Source: Candidatus Sumerlaeota bacterium (GTDB taxonomy: Bacteria; Sumerlaeota; T1SED10-198M). From it: DNA of 11,913 bases. The notes under the pieces were generated by a model. The model was not told the DNA's origin. It was given only the letters and a program-made list of their open reading frames with translations, and did not search any database. Shown here one piece after another: positions 1 through 6,706 of this stretch (the stretch's first letter is position 1; each line of letters opens with the position of its first letter). The translations under genes and the position numbers were made by a program. The stretch covers positions 1-11,913 of the forward strand of contig PWGE01000269.1 in the NCBI GenBank assembly GCA_003554345.1, given 5' to 3'.

Positions 1-1192
1 AATTAGCTAAAGGGGCCCGGTCCATCGCATACGACCTGTTCCCTGAAATGCCCATGCCCAACGACGTCCTCCATTTCTTGTCAATCTGATAAATCATCTG
101 GGCCCAGGTTCCCCATGAGGATATTTCATACACCTGAAAAGAAGGTTCGGTTCTCACTGCCACGCCTTCTCCTATTCCTGCATACATTGCTTCCATATTC
201 CGTCCATAGTAACCCTCACCCATCAAGAGAAGTTTTTCTGTCAGAGGAAGACGATAATCCAGGTTAACCGACCAGGTGTCTGCGCGTTTTTTATTATCAG
301 AAACATTCGTTTCGTGATATTCTTTTCTGCCAAAATGACCGGATACTCCTACTTCTGAATTGTTCTCCGTCAAGCCGGGAAAATTATAAGAAGTACGCGC
401 CTGTAGCACAGGCCCTCCGGAATCCTGTCCAAAACCCTGTGCTCCGGCATGAAGATGATCATCATGATACCGGGTATTGACATCCCTGGGAGAAGATAAT
501 GCCATCTCTGCTTTAAACGCTCTGTCTTCGTCTCTTTGAAATAAACGGGTCAGACGAATCTGGGGAGATCGGAAGCCCGCATTTCCTGCATGGGAACGCA
601 CACCCAGATCAAGAGTCTGTGGTGCGAGAGGAGAAATCACATCCCAGGTTTGTCCGGCTAACAAGCTCCAATCACCGGGATAATCAAGCTCAAGAAAAGC
701 ATGTCTCAGACGCATATGCGCCCTGTCCTGTCTCTCCGCCGCATCATTCATACCATAAAAATCCACCTCGATGTTTCCTCTTTTTTGCACATAATCCTCT
801 TCAGGACCGAGAATGGAGAGACCCAGGCGGGTTTGACGTGCCGTCATGGAAAAATCGCTATCCGTCCGGTCAGGTAAAGCAAAGAAAGAAACACCGTCTA
901 ATCCTGCAACTTTAGAACTGTTCCAGATAGCGTCAAATTTAATCATACCGTAAAACTCCAGCTGGTACCTGGTATCAAAAAGGTCGCGGACCGTAGGTAA
1001 TTCCTGTTTCTCATAACGCTTCTGTTCCTCCGCCAGGTCAGACATCACCTCTTTCATGGCGGCCATTTCCTGCTCTAATTCCTGGATACGTCTTTGAACT
1101 AATTCCACATCCTCCGAAGAAGAGCTTGCTCCCTCCCCCATGCCTGTCAGAAAAAAAATGATAAACATGCCAATAATAGCTGCCTTCTTCAT
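1..1192 (-). CDS. DcaP-like outer-membrane porin, partial (C-terminus missing)
   Basis: The reading frame is open from an ATG at 1192-1190 to the left edge, giving 397 residues. A GAGGTGG ribosome site lies 4 bases before the ATG. Residues 1-22 form a signal peptide (MKK, hydrophobic core to about 17, likely cleavage after GEGA). A Ser/Glu-rich linker and a short coiled coil follow (about 27-58, with LVQRRIQELEQEM). From about residue 79 the chain is beta-barrel-like: alternating aromatic strands, opening with LEFYGMIKFDAIW, then a SMTARQTRLGL segment, FLELDYPGDWSLLAGQTWDV and many short Gly/Asn/Asp loops. This arrangement matches the DcaP-like trimeric porin family, in which an N-terminal coiled coil in the periplasm precedes a 16-strand barrel for anionic or small organic solutes; the substrate cannot be read here. 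Family members are somewhat over 400 residues, so perhaps only a few strands and the terminal aromatic residue are lost. It is transcribed away from the yggT operon. An unrelated porin of the same general fold is the main alternative. Confidence 0.72.
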   Translation of the reverse strand, partial: MKKAAIIGMFIIFFLTGMGEGASSSSEDVELVQRRIQELEQEMAAMKEVMSDLAEEQKRYEKQELPTVRDLFDTRYQLEFYGMIKFDAIWNSSKVAGLDGVSFFALPDRTDSDFSMTARQTRLGLSILGPEEDYVQKRGNIEVDFYGMNDAAERQDRAHMRLRHAFLELDYPGDWSLLAGQTWDVISPLAPQTLDLGVRSHAGNAGFRSPQIRLTRLFQRDEDRAFKAEMALSSPRDVNTRYHDDHLHAGAQGFGQDSGGPVLQARTSYNFPGLTENNSEVGVSGHFGRKEYHETNVSDNKKRADTWSVNLDYRLPLTEKLLLMGEGYYGRNMEAMYAGIGEGVAVRTEPSFQVYEISSWGTWAQMIYQIDKKWRTSLGMGISGNRSYAMDRAPLAN

Positions 1193-1252
1193 AAGTCCAC
1201 CTCAGTTATATGGTATTGTCATCTATCAATGTGCTTATTTTAATGCATTTTT

Positions 1253-1279
1253 ATTATATAACCAAATTATTTTTTACAG
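1253..1279 (-). promoter_or_regulatory. Putative sigma-70 promoter of the porin gene
   Basis: Read on the minus strand, a perfect TATAAT (1258-1253) lies 15 bases after CTGTAA (1279-1274), a weak -35 box matching 3 of 6 positions. Transcription would begin near 1246 and give a leader of about 54 nt before the ATG at 1192. The surrounding sequence is very AT-rich, so a chance -10 match is possible. No start site is known. Confidence 0.35.
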
Positions 1280-1302
1280 CTGGTCTACTGAAAAGGCATG
1301 GT

Positions 1303-1330
1303 TTGCTTAACTGATTACTCTTGTTATAAT
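1303..1330 (+). promoter_or_regulatory. Putative sigma-70 promoter of the yggT-led operon
   Basis: TTGCTT (1303-1308) and a perfect TATAAT (1325-1330) are separated by 16 bases, 35 bases before the yggT ATG. Transcription would begin near 1337, leaving a leader of only about 28 nt. An A/T-rich block at 1230-1275 just upstream could act as an UP element. The promoter is back to back with the one proposed for the porin gene, so one divergent region could serve both. The -35 box is weak (3 of 6). Confidence 0.45.
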
Positions 1331-1364
1331 ATTCGAATTCAAATAAAGATGTAAAGTACATGAA

Positions 1365-1685
1365 ATGAATGTTTTAATCGGGAATTTTCTTATAGCTCTT
1401 GGGCAGATTGGAAACATGATAATAAATCTTTACATCATGCTCATTATTATTCGTATCATCCTTTCCTGGTTACAGATATCGCCTTATTCCAATCAGGTGG
1501 CTCATTTTTTCTATATTATTACAGACCCTTATCTTCGTTTTTTTCGCAAAATCATTCCCCCTTTTCCAGCAGGCACAGCTTATATCGATTTTTCACCCAT
1601 TTTAGGGATAGTTATTCTGATGTTCGCCAGAACTTTTATTCTGAATACCCTTACCACATGGGGACAACAACTCGTGGGTGGTTGA
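1365..1685 (+). CDS. yggT: YggT/YlmG family integral membrane protein
   Basis: This 106-residue protein has two hydrophobic segments (about 4-38 and 77-97) around a conserved core. The core carries the family pattern RIILSWLQISPYSN (30-43), then YIITDPYLRFFRKIIPP (50-66) and an IDFSPILGIVIL helix (74-85). The length fits the single-repeat form of the YggT/Ycf19 family; the E. coli protein is a tandem duplication. Family members are small inner-membrane proteins linked to cell shape, division or osmotic tolerance, often beside sepF/divIVA or yggS/proC; the biochemical role is not settled. The ATG at 1365 has no clear Shine-Dalgarno; the leader contains ATG-TAA (1349-1354) and ATGAAATGA (1360-1368), whose TGA overlaps the start codon. 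yggU follows 3 bases after the stop, a common pairing. Confidence 0.87.
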   Translation: MNVLIGNFLIALGQIGNMIINLYIMLIIIRIILSWLQISPYSNQVAHFFYIITDPYLRFFRKIIPPFPAGTAYIDFSPILGIVILMFARTFILNTLTTWGQQLVGG

Positions 1686-1688
1686 TAC

Positions 1689-1997
1689 ATGACAAGCGCC
1701 AGTAAAGCATACATGAAAGAAACTGCCAACGGCATTCTGCTTTCTCTTTATATTCAGCCCCGTGCCCCCAAAAACGAGATATGCGGCTTATTTAATAATT
1801 CTCTTAAGATGAAAGTAAATGCGCTTCCCGCCAAAAACCAGGCTAACCAGGAAGTGAAAAGATTTCTCAGCCGTCAGCTAGGTCTTTCCCGTTCTCAAGT
1901 GGAGATTCGCCATGGGAAGAAAAGTCGCATGAAAACAGTACTTCTCCATACCACACATCCCGACGTAAAAAATATCCTCTATCAATGGGAGGGATAA
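1689..1997 (+). CDS. yggU: YggU / DUF167 family protein
   Basis: This 102-residue protein matches the small DUF167 (YggU) fold. Its landmarks are YIQPRAPKNEICG (21-33, the usual V.P.A..N.I.G segment), LKMKVNALPAKNQAN (39-53, corresponding to the family's LK..V.APP..GKAN), and VEIRHGKKSRMKTV (71-84, the family's v.l..G..SR.K). The usual second Pro of APP is Ala here and the Gly of GKAN is Asn-Gln. The function of the family is not established; it is soluble and commonly sits directly after yggT, as here. The ATG at 1689 is preceded by a modest GGGTGG site that lies inside the end of yggT, and the spacing suggests coupled translation. Confidence 0.87.
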   Translation: MTSASKAYMKETANGILLSLYIQPRAPKNEICGLFNNSLKMKVNALPAKNQANQEVKRFLSRQLGLSRSQVEIRHGKKSRMKTVLLHTTHPDVKNILYQWEG

Positions 1998-2001
1998 TAT
2001 A

Positions 2002-2835
2002 ATGGGACAATTATTACAACAGATTCAAGAATCAGCAAACTATCTTAAAGAGCGTTTACCTGGCACCCCAAAAATAGGCATTGTTCTTGGTACCGGTTTA
2101 GGAGGGCTTGCTGATAAAATCAAGGATCCAGTCAAAATCCCTTATGGGGATATTCCTCACTTTCCCACCTCTACCGTGGTAAGCCATAAAGGGAATCTTG
2201 TGTATGGTACCTTACATGGGACAGGGATTTTATTGCTTCAGGGAAGGTTTCATTTTTATGAGGGTTACAGTATGCAGAAAATAACCTTTCCTATTCGGGT
2301 ATTCAAAGCCCTGGGAGGCAAATATCTTCTTCTTTCCAATGCCGCGGGCGGTATGAATCCTCTTTACAAAAGAGGAGACCTTATGGTCATAGAGGACCAG
2401 ATAAATTTAATGGGAGACAATCCCCTTATCGGGCCCAATGAAGATGAGTTGGGTCCTCGTTTCCCCGATATGTCGGAACCTTACTCCAAAGACCTGATGG
2501 ACCTTGCCATCGATATAGGTCTGAACAACAACATTTATCTTCACAAAGGAGTGCTGGTAGGAGTCGCCGGTCCCAACCTGGAAACACGTGCCGAATATCG
2601 TTTTCTCAGGACCATCGGAGCCGACATGGTGGGAATGTCTACTATTCCCGAAGTACTTGTCGCTGTTCACAGCAATTTAAAAGTGCTGGCTATTTCGATA
2701 GTAACAGACGAATGTTTTCCGGACTGCCTGGAACCAGTCAGTGTGGAAAAAATTATTGCGGCGGCAGAAGAAGCAGAACCCAAGCTGTCCACTATTTTTA
2801 TGGGAGTCATAGAAGAATTATCATCAAAACAATAA
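2002..2835 (+). CDS. punA: Purine nucleoside phosphorylase (trimeric, PNP-I/MTAP superfamily)
   Basis: The enzyme splits purine (deoxy)nucleosides with phosphate into base and (deoxy)ribose-1-phosphate for purine salvage; it is cytoplasmic and normally a homotrimer. At 277 residues it has normal length. Visible sites are the phosphate loop GIVLGTGLGGL (26-36, Thr31 where the human enzyme has Ser33), SHKGNLVYG (61-69), GRFHFYEGY with His84 (human His86), SNAAGGMNP (112-120), PRFPDMSEPYS (152-162), GPNLETRAEY with Glu194 (human Glu201) and GMSTIPEV (211-218). The base-contacting Asn243 of the human enzyme is replaced by Asp236 in SIVTDECFPD. This may widen specificity towards 6-aminopurines such as adenosine; that is inference. 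A strong GGGAGGG site lies 8 bases before the ATG and overlaps the end of yggU. 5'-Methylthioadenosine phosphorylase is a less likely alternative. Confidence 0.93.
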   Translation: MGQLLQQIQESANYLKERLPGTPKIGIVLGTGLGGLADKIKDPVKIPYGDIPHFPTSTVVSHKGNLVYGTLHGTGILLLQGRFHFYEGYSMQKITFPIRVFKALGGKYLLLSNAAGGMNPLYKRGDLMVIEDQINLMGDNPLIGPNEDELGPRFPDMSEPYSKDLMDLAIDIGLNNNIYLHKGVLVGVAGPNLETRAEYRFLRTIGADMVGMSTIPEVLVAVHSNLKVLAISIVTDECFPDCLEPVSVEKIIAAAEEAEPKLSTIFMGVIEELSSKQ

Positions 2836-2859
2836 ATTTCGAAGGAGTATTCTGAAAGT

Positions 2860-5667
2860 ATGGATTATAAAGACACCCTGAATCTTCCCAAATCTATTTT
2901 CCCTATGAAAGCCCGGCTGGGAAAAAATGAGCCCCAAAGAGTGGAATCATGGAAAGAGAAAGACATCTATTCCATCATACTCCATAAAAAACAGAAAAAC
3001 CCTCTTTTTCTTTTACACGATGGCCCCCCTTACGCTAACGGAAACATTCATATCGGTCATGCTCTGAATAAAATCCTCAAAGATATCATCAATAAGTATA
3101 AACTGCTGGACGGATATTCCACGCCTTATGTACCCGGTTGGGATTGCCATGGTCTTCCTATCGAACATAAAGTCTGTTCCAACCTGCCCCCGGAAAAACT
3201 GGCATCCATGTCGAAGCTTGAAGTACGTAAAAAATGCCGCGATTATGCCCTTAAATATCTCCATTTGCAAAAGGAGGAATTTCAACGGCTGGGTTGTCTT
3301 GGAGATTGGGAAAACCCGTACCTTACGTTAGATCCTTCTTATGAGAAGGGCGTTCTGCAGGTTTTAAAAAAACTGGTAGAAAAAGGAACTGTTTACAAAA
3401 GCCTTAAACCAGTATCCTGGTGCGCCCGATGTGAGACGGCTCTTGCCGAAGCAGAAGTAGAATACCACGATCATACTTCTCCCTCTATATTTGTATCCTT
3501 TCCGGTGATAAAAGGGGAAAAGCAAGATATTTCTTTAGATAATCTCTATTTCGTCATCTGGACAACGACCCCCTGGACCCTCCCTGCAAATGTCGGTATC
3601 TGTCTTCATCCCGACTTCACCTATGTCATCGCCCGTGATGAAGATGGCAACAGGTATATTGTAGCCAGAGAACTTCTGGAAAGCTTTTCTGAAAAAAGCG
3701 GTAAAAAACTGACCGTTGTAGATAAACATGCCGGAAGTTACCTGGAAGGGTTCATCTGTCAGCATCCTTTTATTAAAGAAAGAAAATCCCGGGTTGTCCT
3801 TGATGATTATGTCACCCTGGAACAGGGGACCGGTTGTGTGCATATAGCACCCGGCCACGGCCAGGAAGACTACCTGATCGGACTCAAGTATGACCTGCCA
3901 GTGCTTGCCCCTGTGGATGATGATGGCCGTTTTACGGAAGATTTCAGCGATTGCCAGGGGAAAATGGTCTTCGAAGCTGACAGTCAAATAATCGAAATCC
4001 TCAAAGAATCCAACAACCTTCTGGCTGTAGAAAAGTTGCCCCATTCTTATCCTCATTGCTGGCGTTGCAAAAAACCTGTTATCATGCGGGCAACTGAACA
4101 ATGGTTCATTTCCATAGATCATGACCATCTTCGAGAACAGGCTCTGCAGGAGTGCGACAAAGTCCAATGGATTCCTGGATGGGGTAAAGAACGTATAAGA
4201 AATATGATAAGTTCTCGCAGTGACTGGTGTATTTCCCGCCAGAGAAGCTGGGGTGTCCCCATCCCTGCCTTTCAATGCACTTCCTGCGGAACAGCTCTTT
4301 TGAAACCGGAACTTATTGAATTTTTCATGGAAATCGTCAAAAAAGAAGGGACGGATGCCTGGTTCTCCAAAGAAACCAGCGAGCTCTTACCGGAAGGATA
4401 CCAATGTCCTGAATGTGATAATAGCTCCTTTGAAAAAGAAAACAATATCATCGACGTCTGGTTTGAATCCGGCGTCAGTCATCATTCCGTAATGGATGAA
4501 CGACCCGAATTACAGGCACCGGCTGATTTATACCTGGAAGGAAGTGACCAGCACAGGGGTTGGTTTCAGAGTTCTCTGCTGACCAGTGTGGCGTACCGGA
4601 ATACAGCTCCGTTCAGGAAGGTTCTGACCCATGGGTTTCTCCTCGACGGTAAGGGCAAAGCCATGCATAAATCAGCAGGAAATGCTATTTCTCCTATCGA
4701 TACCTGTCACAAACTGGGTGCTGATATTTTAAGACTATGGGTTTCCTCAGAAAATTACCGGGAAGATGTCCGGCTTTCTGAAGAAATACTTCAGCGGATG
4801 TCCGACGCTTACCGGAAAATACGCAATTCAATCCGCTTCATAATTAACAACCTCTCTGATTATAATCCTGAAAAAGACGAAGTCTCTTTTGAAGATTTTA
4901 CTATTCTGGATAAGTACCAGTATTCCCGTTTGCAGTCTCTTTCTCTATCTCTGCAGGAAGCCTATGAACAGTTTGCTATTTACAGGGTTTTTCACCTTAT
5001 TTACAATTTTGTAGTACGGGACCTGAGCTCCTTTTACCTGGATATTGTTAAAGACAGACTTTACACCTTTGCCCGGGACAGTAAAGAACGGCGGGGTACT
5101 CAAACCGTTCTTTACCATACCCTTCGGACCATTACCCTTTACCTGGCACCTATCCTTTCCTTTACCGCTGAAGAAATCTGGGAATACCTGCCCGGGGAAA
5201 AAGAAGAGACTGTATTTCTGGAAGAGTTTCCCTCTATTGATAAAACGCATCAGAATACCGACCTGGAAAATGATTTTTCAATTCTGCTCCAGCTCAAAAA
5301 TCTGGTAAATAAAGAAATAGAGAATAAACGCGATAAAAAAATAATCGGTCATTCTCTGGAAACAAAAGTAACCCTGTTCTTTGAAGATAAGGAGACAAAA
5401 GCAGTTGTCGAAAAATACCGTCATTGGCTGAAAGCAATTTTTATTGCCTCTGAAGTACATATTGCGTCTGAAGTGCCCCGGGAAGCTTTTACTGATGAAC
5501 AAATCATGAAGAATGTTTATGTTAGTGTGGACAAAAAACCCGGGATCAAATGTCCCCGTTGCTGGAAAACCTTTGACGAAGAAAACATAGATGAAAGAAA
5601 AGGGATCTGTAATAAATGTGTACAGACCCTTCATTATATAGAGAAGATGGAGGCTGGCGATGCGTAA
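2860..5667 (+). CDS. ileS: Isoleucyl-tRNA synthetase
   Basis: This class I synthetase charges tRNA-Ile with isoleucine in the cytoplasm; 935 residues is normal for bacterial IleRS. In order: PPYANGNIHIGHA with HIGH at 64-67; GWDCHGLPIEHKV; the CP1 editing domain with TTTPWTLPAN (235-244) and GTGCVHIAPGHGQEDY (323-338, Asp337 in the place of the editing Asp); SYPHCWRCKKP and a WCISRQRSWGVPIP segment; a zinc-ribbon-like Cys set (C473, C476, C516, C519); DVWFESG (532-538); and the catalytic loop KAMHKSAGN (600-608). The anticodon-binding helical domain follows and a C-terminal zinc finger ends the chain (C898, C901, C917, C920). The loop reads AMHKS instead of KMSKS. A GAAGGAG site ends 12 bases before the ATG, a rather long spacing. 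The gap to the upstream gene is only 24 bp, so there is no room for a T-box leader. Confidence 0.98.
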   Translation: MDYKDTLNLPKSIFPMKARLGKNEPQRVESWKEKDIYSIILHKKQKNPLFLLHDGPPYANGNIHIGHALNKILKDIINKYKLLDGYSTPYVPGWDCHGLPIEHKVCSNLPPEKLASMSKLEVRKKCRDYALKYLHLQKEEFQRLGCLGDWENPYLTLDPSYEKGVLQVLKKLVEKGTVYKSLKPVSWCARCETALAEAEVEYHDHTSPSIFVSFPVIKGEKQDISLDNLYFVIWTTTPWTLPANVGICLHPDFTYVIARDEDGNRYIVARELLESFSEKSGKKLTVVDKHAGSYLEGFICQHPFIKERKSRVVLDDYVTLEQGTGCVHIAPGHGQEDYLIGLKYDLPVLAPVDDDGRFTEDFSDCQGKMVFEADSQIIEILKESNNLLAVEKLPHSYPHCWRCKKPVIMRATEQWFISIDHDHLREQALQECDKVQWIPGWGKERIRNMISSRSDWCISRQRSWGVPIPAFQCTSCGTALLKPELIEFFMEIVKKEGTDAWFSKETSELLPEGYQCPECDNSSFEKENNIIDVWFESGVSHHSVMDERPELQAPADLYLEGSDQHRGWFQSSLLTSVAYRNTAPFRKVLTHGFLLDGKGKAMHKSAGNAISPIDTCHKLGADILRLWVSSENYREDVRLSEEILQRMSDAYRKIRNSIRFIINNLSDYNPEKDEVSFEDFTILDKYQYSRLQSLSLSLQEAYEQFAIYRVFHLIYNFVVRDLSSFYLDIVKDRLYTFARDSKERRGTQTVLYHTLRTITLYLAPILSFTAEEIWEYLPGEKEETVFLEEFPSIDKTHQNTDLENDFSILLQLKNLVNKEIENKRDKKIIGHSLETKVTLFFEDKETKAVVEKYRHWLKAIFIASEVHIASEVPREAFTDEQIMKNVYVSVDKKPGIKCPRCWKTFDEENIDERKGICNKCVQTLHYIEKMEAGDA

Positions 5668-6043
5668 GACAGAATTGACAAAGCTAAAAACAATGCTTCA
5701 AAAGGAGAAGGAACACCTTGATAAAGAGCTCGACCATTTTGAATCATTGCTTCTTTCTAAAACGATGAAGGAAGCAGGTGGGGACCTTTCAAGTTGTACC
5801 ACTCATAAGGCAGATCAGGCAAGTGATATTGATGAAAATCAGAAATTGTTTATTATCATGGAACGGGTCCAGAAGCGTCTGAAAGACGTCGATGAAGCTC
5901 TTAGTAAAATAGAAAATGGAGACTTTGGTTCGTGTCGCTACTGTGGTAAAAAAATCCAGTTAGAACGCTTAATGGCTAAACCTCATGCCGAACTTTGTAT
6001 TGAATGTCGTGAAGAAATGGACGCCTCTGAAAATAATCATTAA
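5660..6043 (+). CDS. DksA/TraR family C4 zinc-finger protein
   Basis: This 127-residue protein has the DksA architecture: a long helical hairpin (about 2-35 and 55-86) and a globular zinc domain with CRYC (92-95) and CIEC (113-116), a CxxC-17-CxxC finger, followed by a short C-terminal helix. Proteins of this family bind in the RNA polymerase secondary channel; true DksA works with ppGpp to adjust rRNA, amino-acid and stress promoters. The coiled-coil tip here reads HKADQASDIDEN (49-60), which resembles the HPAD-type tips of Firmicutes YteA-like relatives more than the DxxDxA tip of E. coli DksA, so action on polymerase is likely but not certain. A GGAGG site (5649-5653) inside ileS serves the ATG, and the two genes overlap by 8 bases (ATGCGTAA), indicating coupled translation. 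Confidence 0.87.
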   Translation: MRKTELTKLKTMLQKEKEHLDKELDHFESLLLSKTMKEAGGDLSSCTTHKADQASDIDENQKLFIIMERVQKRLKDVDEALSKIENGDFGSCRYCGKKIQLERLMAKPHAELCIECREEMDASENNH

Positions 6044-6073
6044 GCACCTGCATATTTCCACAGATAAACAAAC

Positions 6074-6205
6074 AAGGAGGGCGGCAGGAAGGAATTTATA
6101 AGGATTTCGAAGAGAAGAGGCCGAAAGAAGAGTTTCCTTGCTTGCGAGTCTTGAGCAATTACAACCTTCTGTTCTTCTCTGAACATTCCTTCCTTCTTGA
6201 TATTT
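6074..6205 (+). promoter_or_regulatory. Putative structured lspA leader with distant Shine-Dalgarno
   Basis: The 162-bp gap between the DksA-like gene and lspA contains a strong Shine-Dalgarno AAGGAGGG (6074-6081) with no suitably spaced start codon after it. The lspA ATG (6206) is preceded by pyrimidine-rich TTCCTTCCTTCTT and has no site of its own. Between them lie nested complementary segments: AGGAAGGAAT (6086-6095) with ATTCCTTCCT (6185-6194), AGAGAAGA (6111-6118) with TCTTCTCT (6173-6180), AGAAG (6126-6130) with CTTCT (6166-6170), and TTGCT (6138-6142) with AGCAA (6154-6158). Folding would bring the distant site to within about 6 nt of the in-frame TTG at 6197 or about 15 nt of the ATG. 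The pairing is seen; the role is inference, and part of it could come from a purine-rich left and pyrimidine-rich right half. No terminator-like U-run follows. Confidence 0.4.
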
Positions 6206-6706
6206 ATGGCCCGGGAAAATGCATGCAATAATTACATAAAAGCCGGTATTCTTCTTGTACTCTTCATTATTCTGGATCTGCTCACCAAGTGGCTTGTTAT
6301 CAGTTACCTGGATGACATTATTCGCCCTTTGCCCGGCGTCATTTCTCTGGAAAAAACACAAAACCCGGGTATTGCCCTGGGAATGTTGCCGGGTGCCCAA
6401 AATATTCTTCCCTTTGTAATACCGGTTGGCATTGTCATTATAGCTTTCTTCTTATGGAAGACTCCTCCATCTAAACCGTGGGAATTTTATGGATACGTAT
6501 GTATTTTAGGCGGGGCTATTGGTAATTATATCGACCGTATACTCAATGGAAAAGTAACTGATTTTATTCGCATGGACTTTCTGGGGCATCTTTTCCCCTA
6601 CATCTTTAATGTGGCCGATATCATTATCTGTACAGGAGTAGGTTTTGTCATTCTCCAGCTTATACTTGATATGAGGAGGAAATCCCATGTATCCGATTCT
6701 GCTTAG
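6206..6706 (+). CDS. lspA: Lipoprotein signal peptidase (signal peptidase II)
   Basis: LspA is an inner-membrane aspartic protease that cuts the signal peptide from diacylglyceryl-prolipoproteins, just before the lipidated Cys. The 166-residue product has four membrane helices (about 12-32, 66-84, 94-109, 133-155). Conserved blocks are ILDLLTKWL (22-30, Asp24), TQNPGIALG (51-59), GNYIDRILNGKVTDF (106-120, catalytic Asp119) and FNVADII (134-140, catalytic Asp138), the two-Asp arrangement of the family. I chose the ATG at 6206; an in-frame TTG at 6197 would add three residues, and the frame is closed by TGA at 6152. Neither start has an adjacent ribosome site, which is odd beside its well-marked neighbours (see the leader entry). 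It overlaps lgt, the enzyme acting one step earlier, by 20 bases. Confidence 0.94.
   Translation: MARENACNNYIKAGILLVLFIILDLLTKWLVISYLDDIIRPLPGVISLEKTQNPGIALGMLPGAQNILPFVIPVGIVIIAFFLWKTPPSKPWEFYGYVCILGGAIGNYIDRILNGKVTDFIRMDFLGHLFPYIFNVADIIICTGVGFVILQLILDMRRKSHVSDSA

Noticed and set aside
619-915. A 98-codon plus-strand frame over the porin gene
   Set aside because: The minus-strand frame is continuous for 397 codons with signal peptide, coiled coil and barrel-like pattern; the plus frame is low-complexity and lacks a start signal.
1215-1230. ATTG-N8-CAAT inverted repeat as an operator in the divergent region
   Set aside because: Only four bases per arm in AT-rich sequence; such a match is expected by chance and no known regulator site fits.
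2836-2859. T-box or other riboswitch in front of ileS
   Set aside because: The gap to the upstream gene is only 24 bases, enough for a ribosome site and nothing more.
3535-4275. A 246-codon minus-strand open frame inside ileS
   Set aside because: It lies wholly opposite well-conserved IleRS editing and catalytic motifs, has no recognisable domain or ribosome site, and its sequence is what the complementary frame of such a gene gives.
6086-6194. Reading the stem before lspA as an intrinsic terminator of the ileS block
   Set aside because: The arms are far apart, mostly not GC-rich, and no run of T follows the downstream arm.
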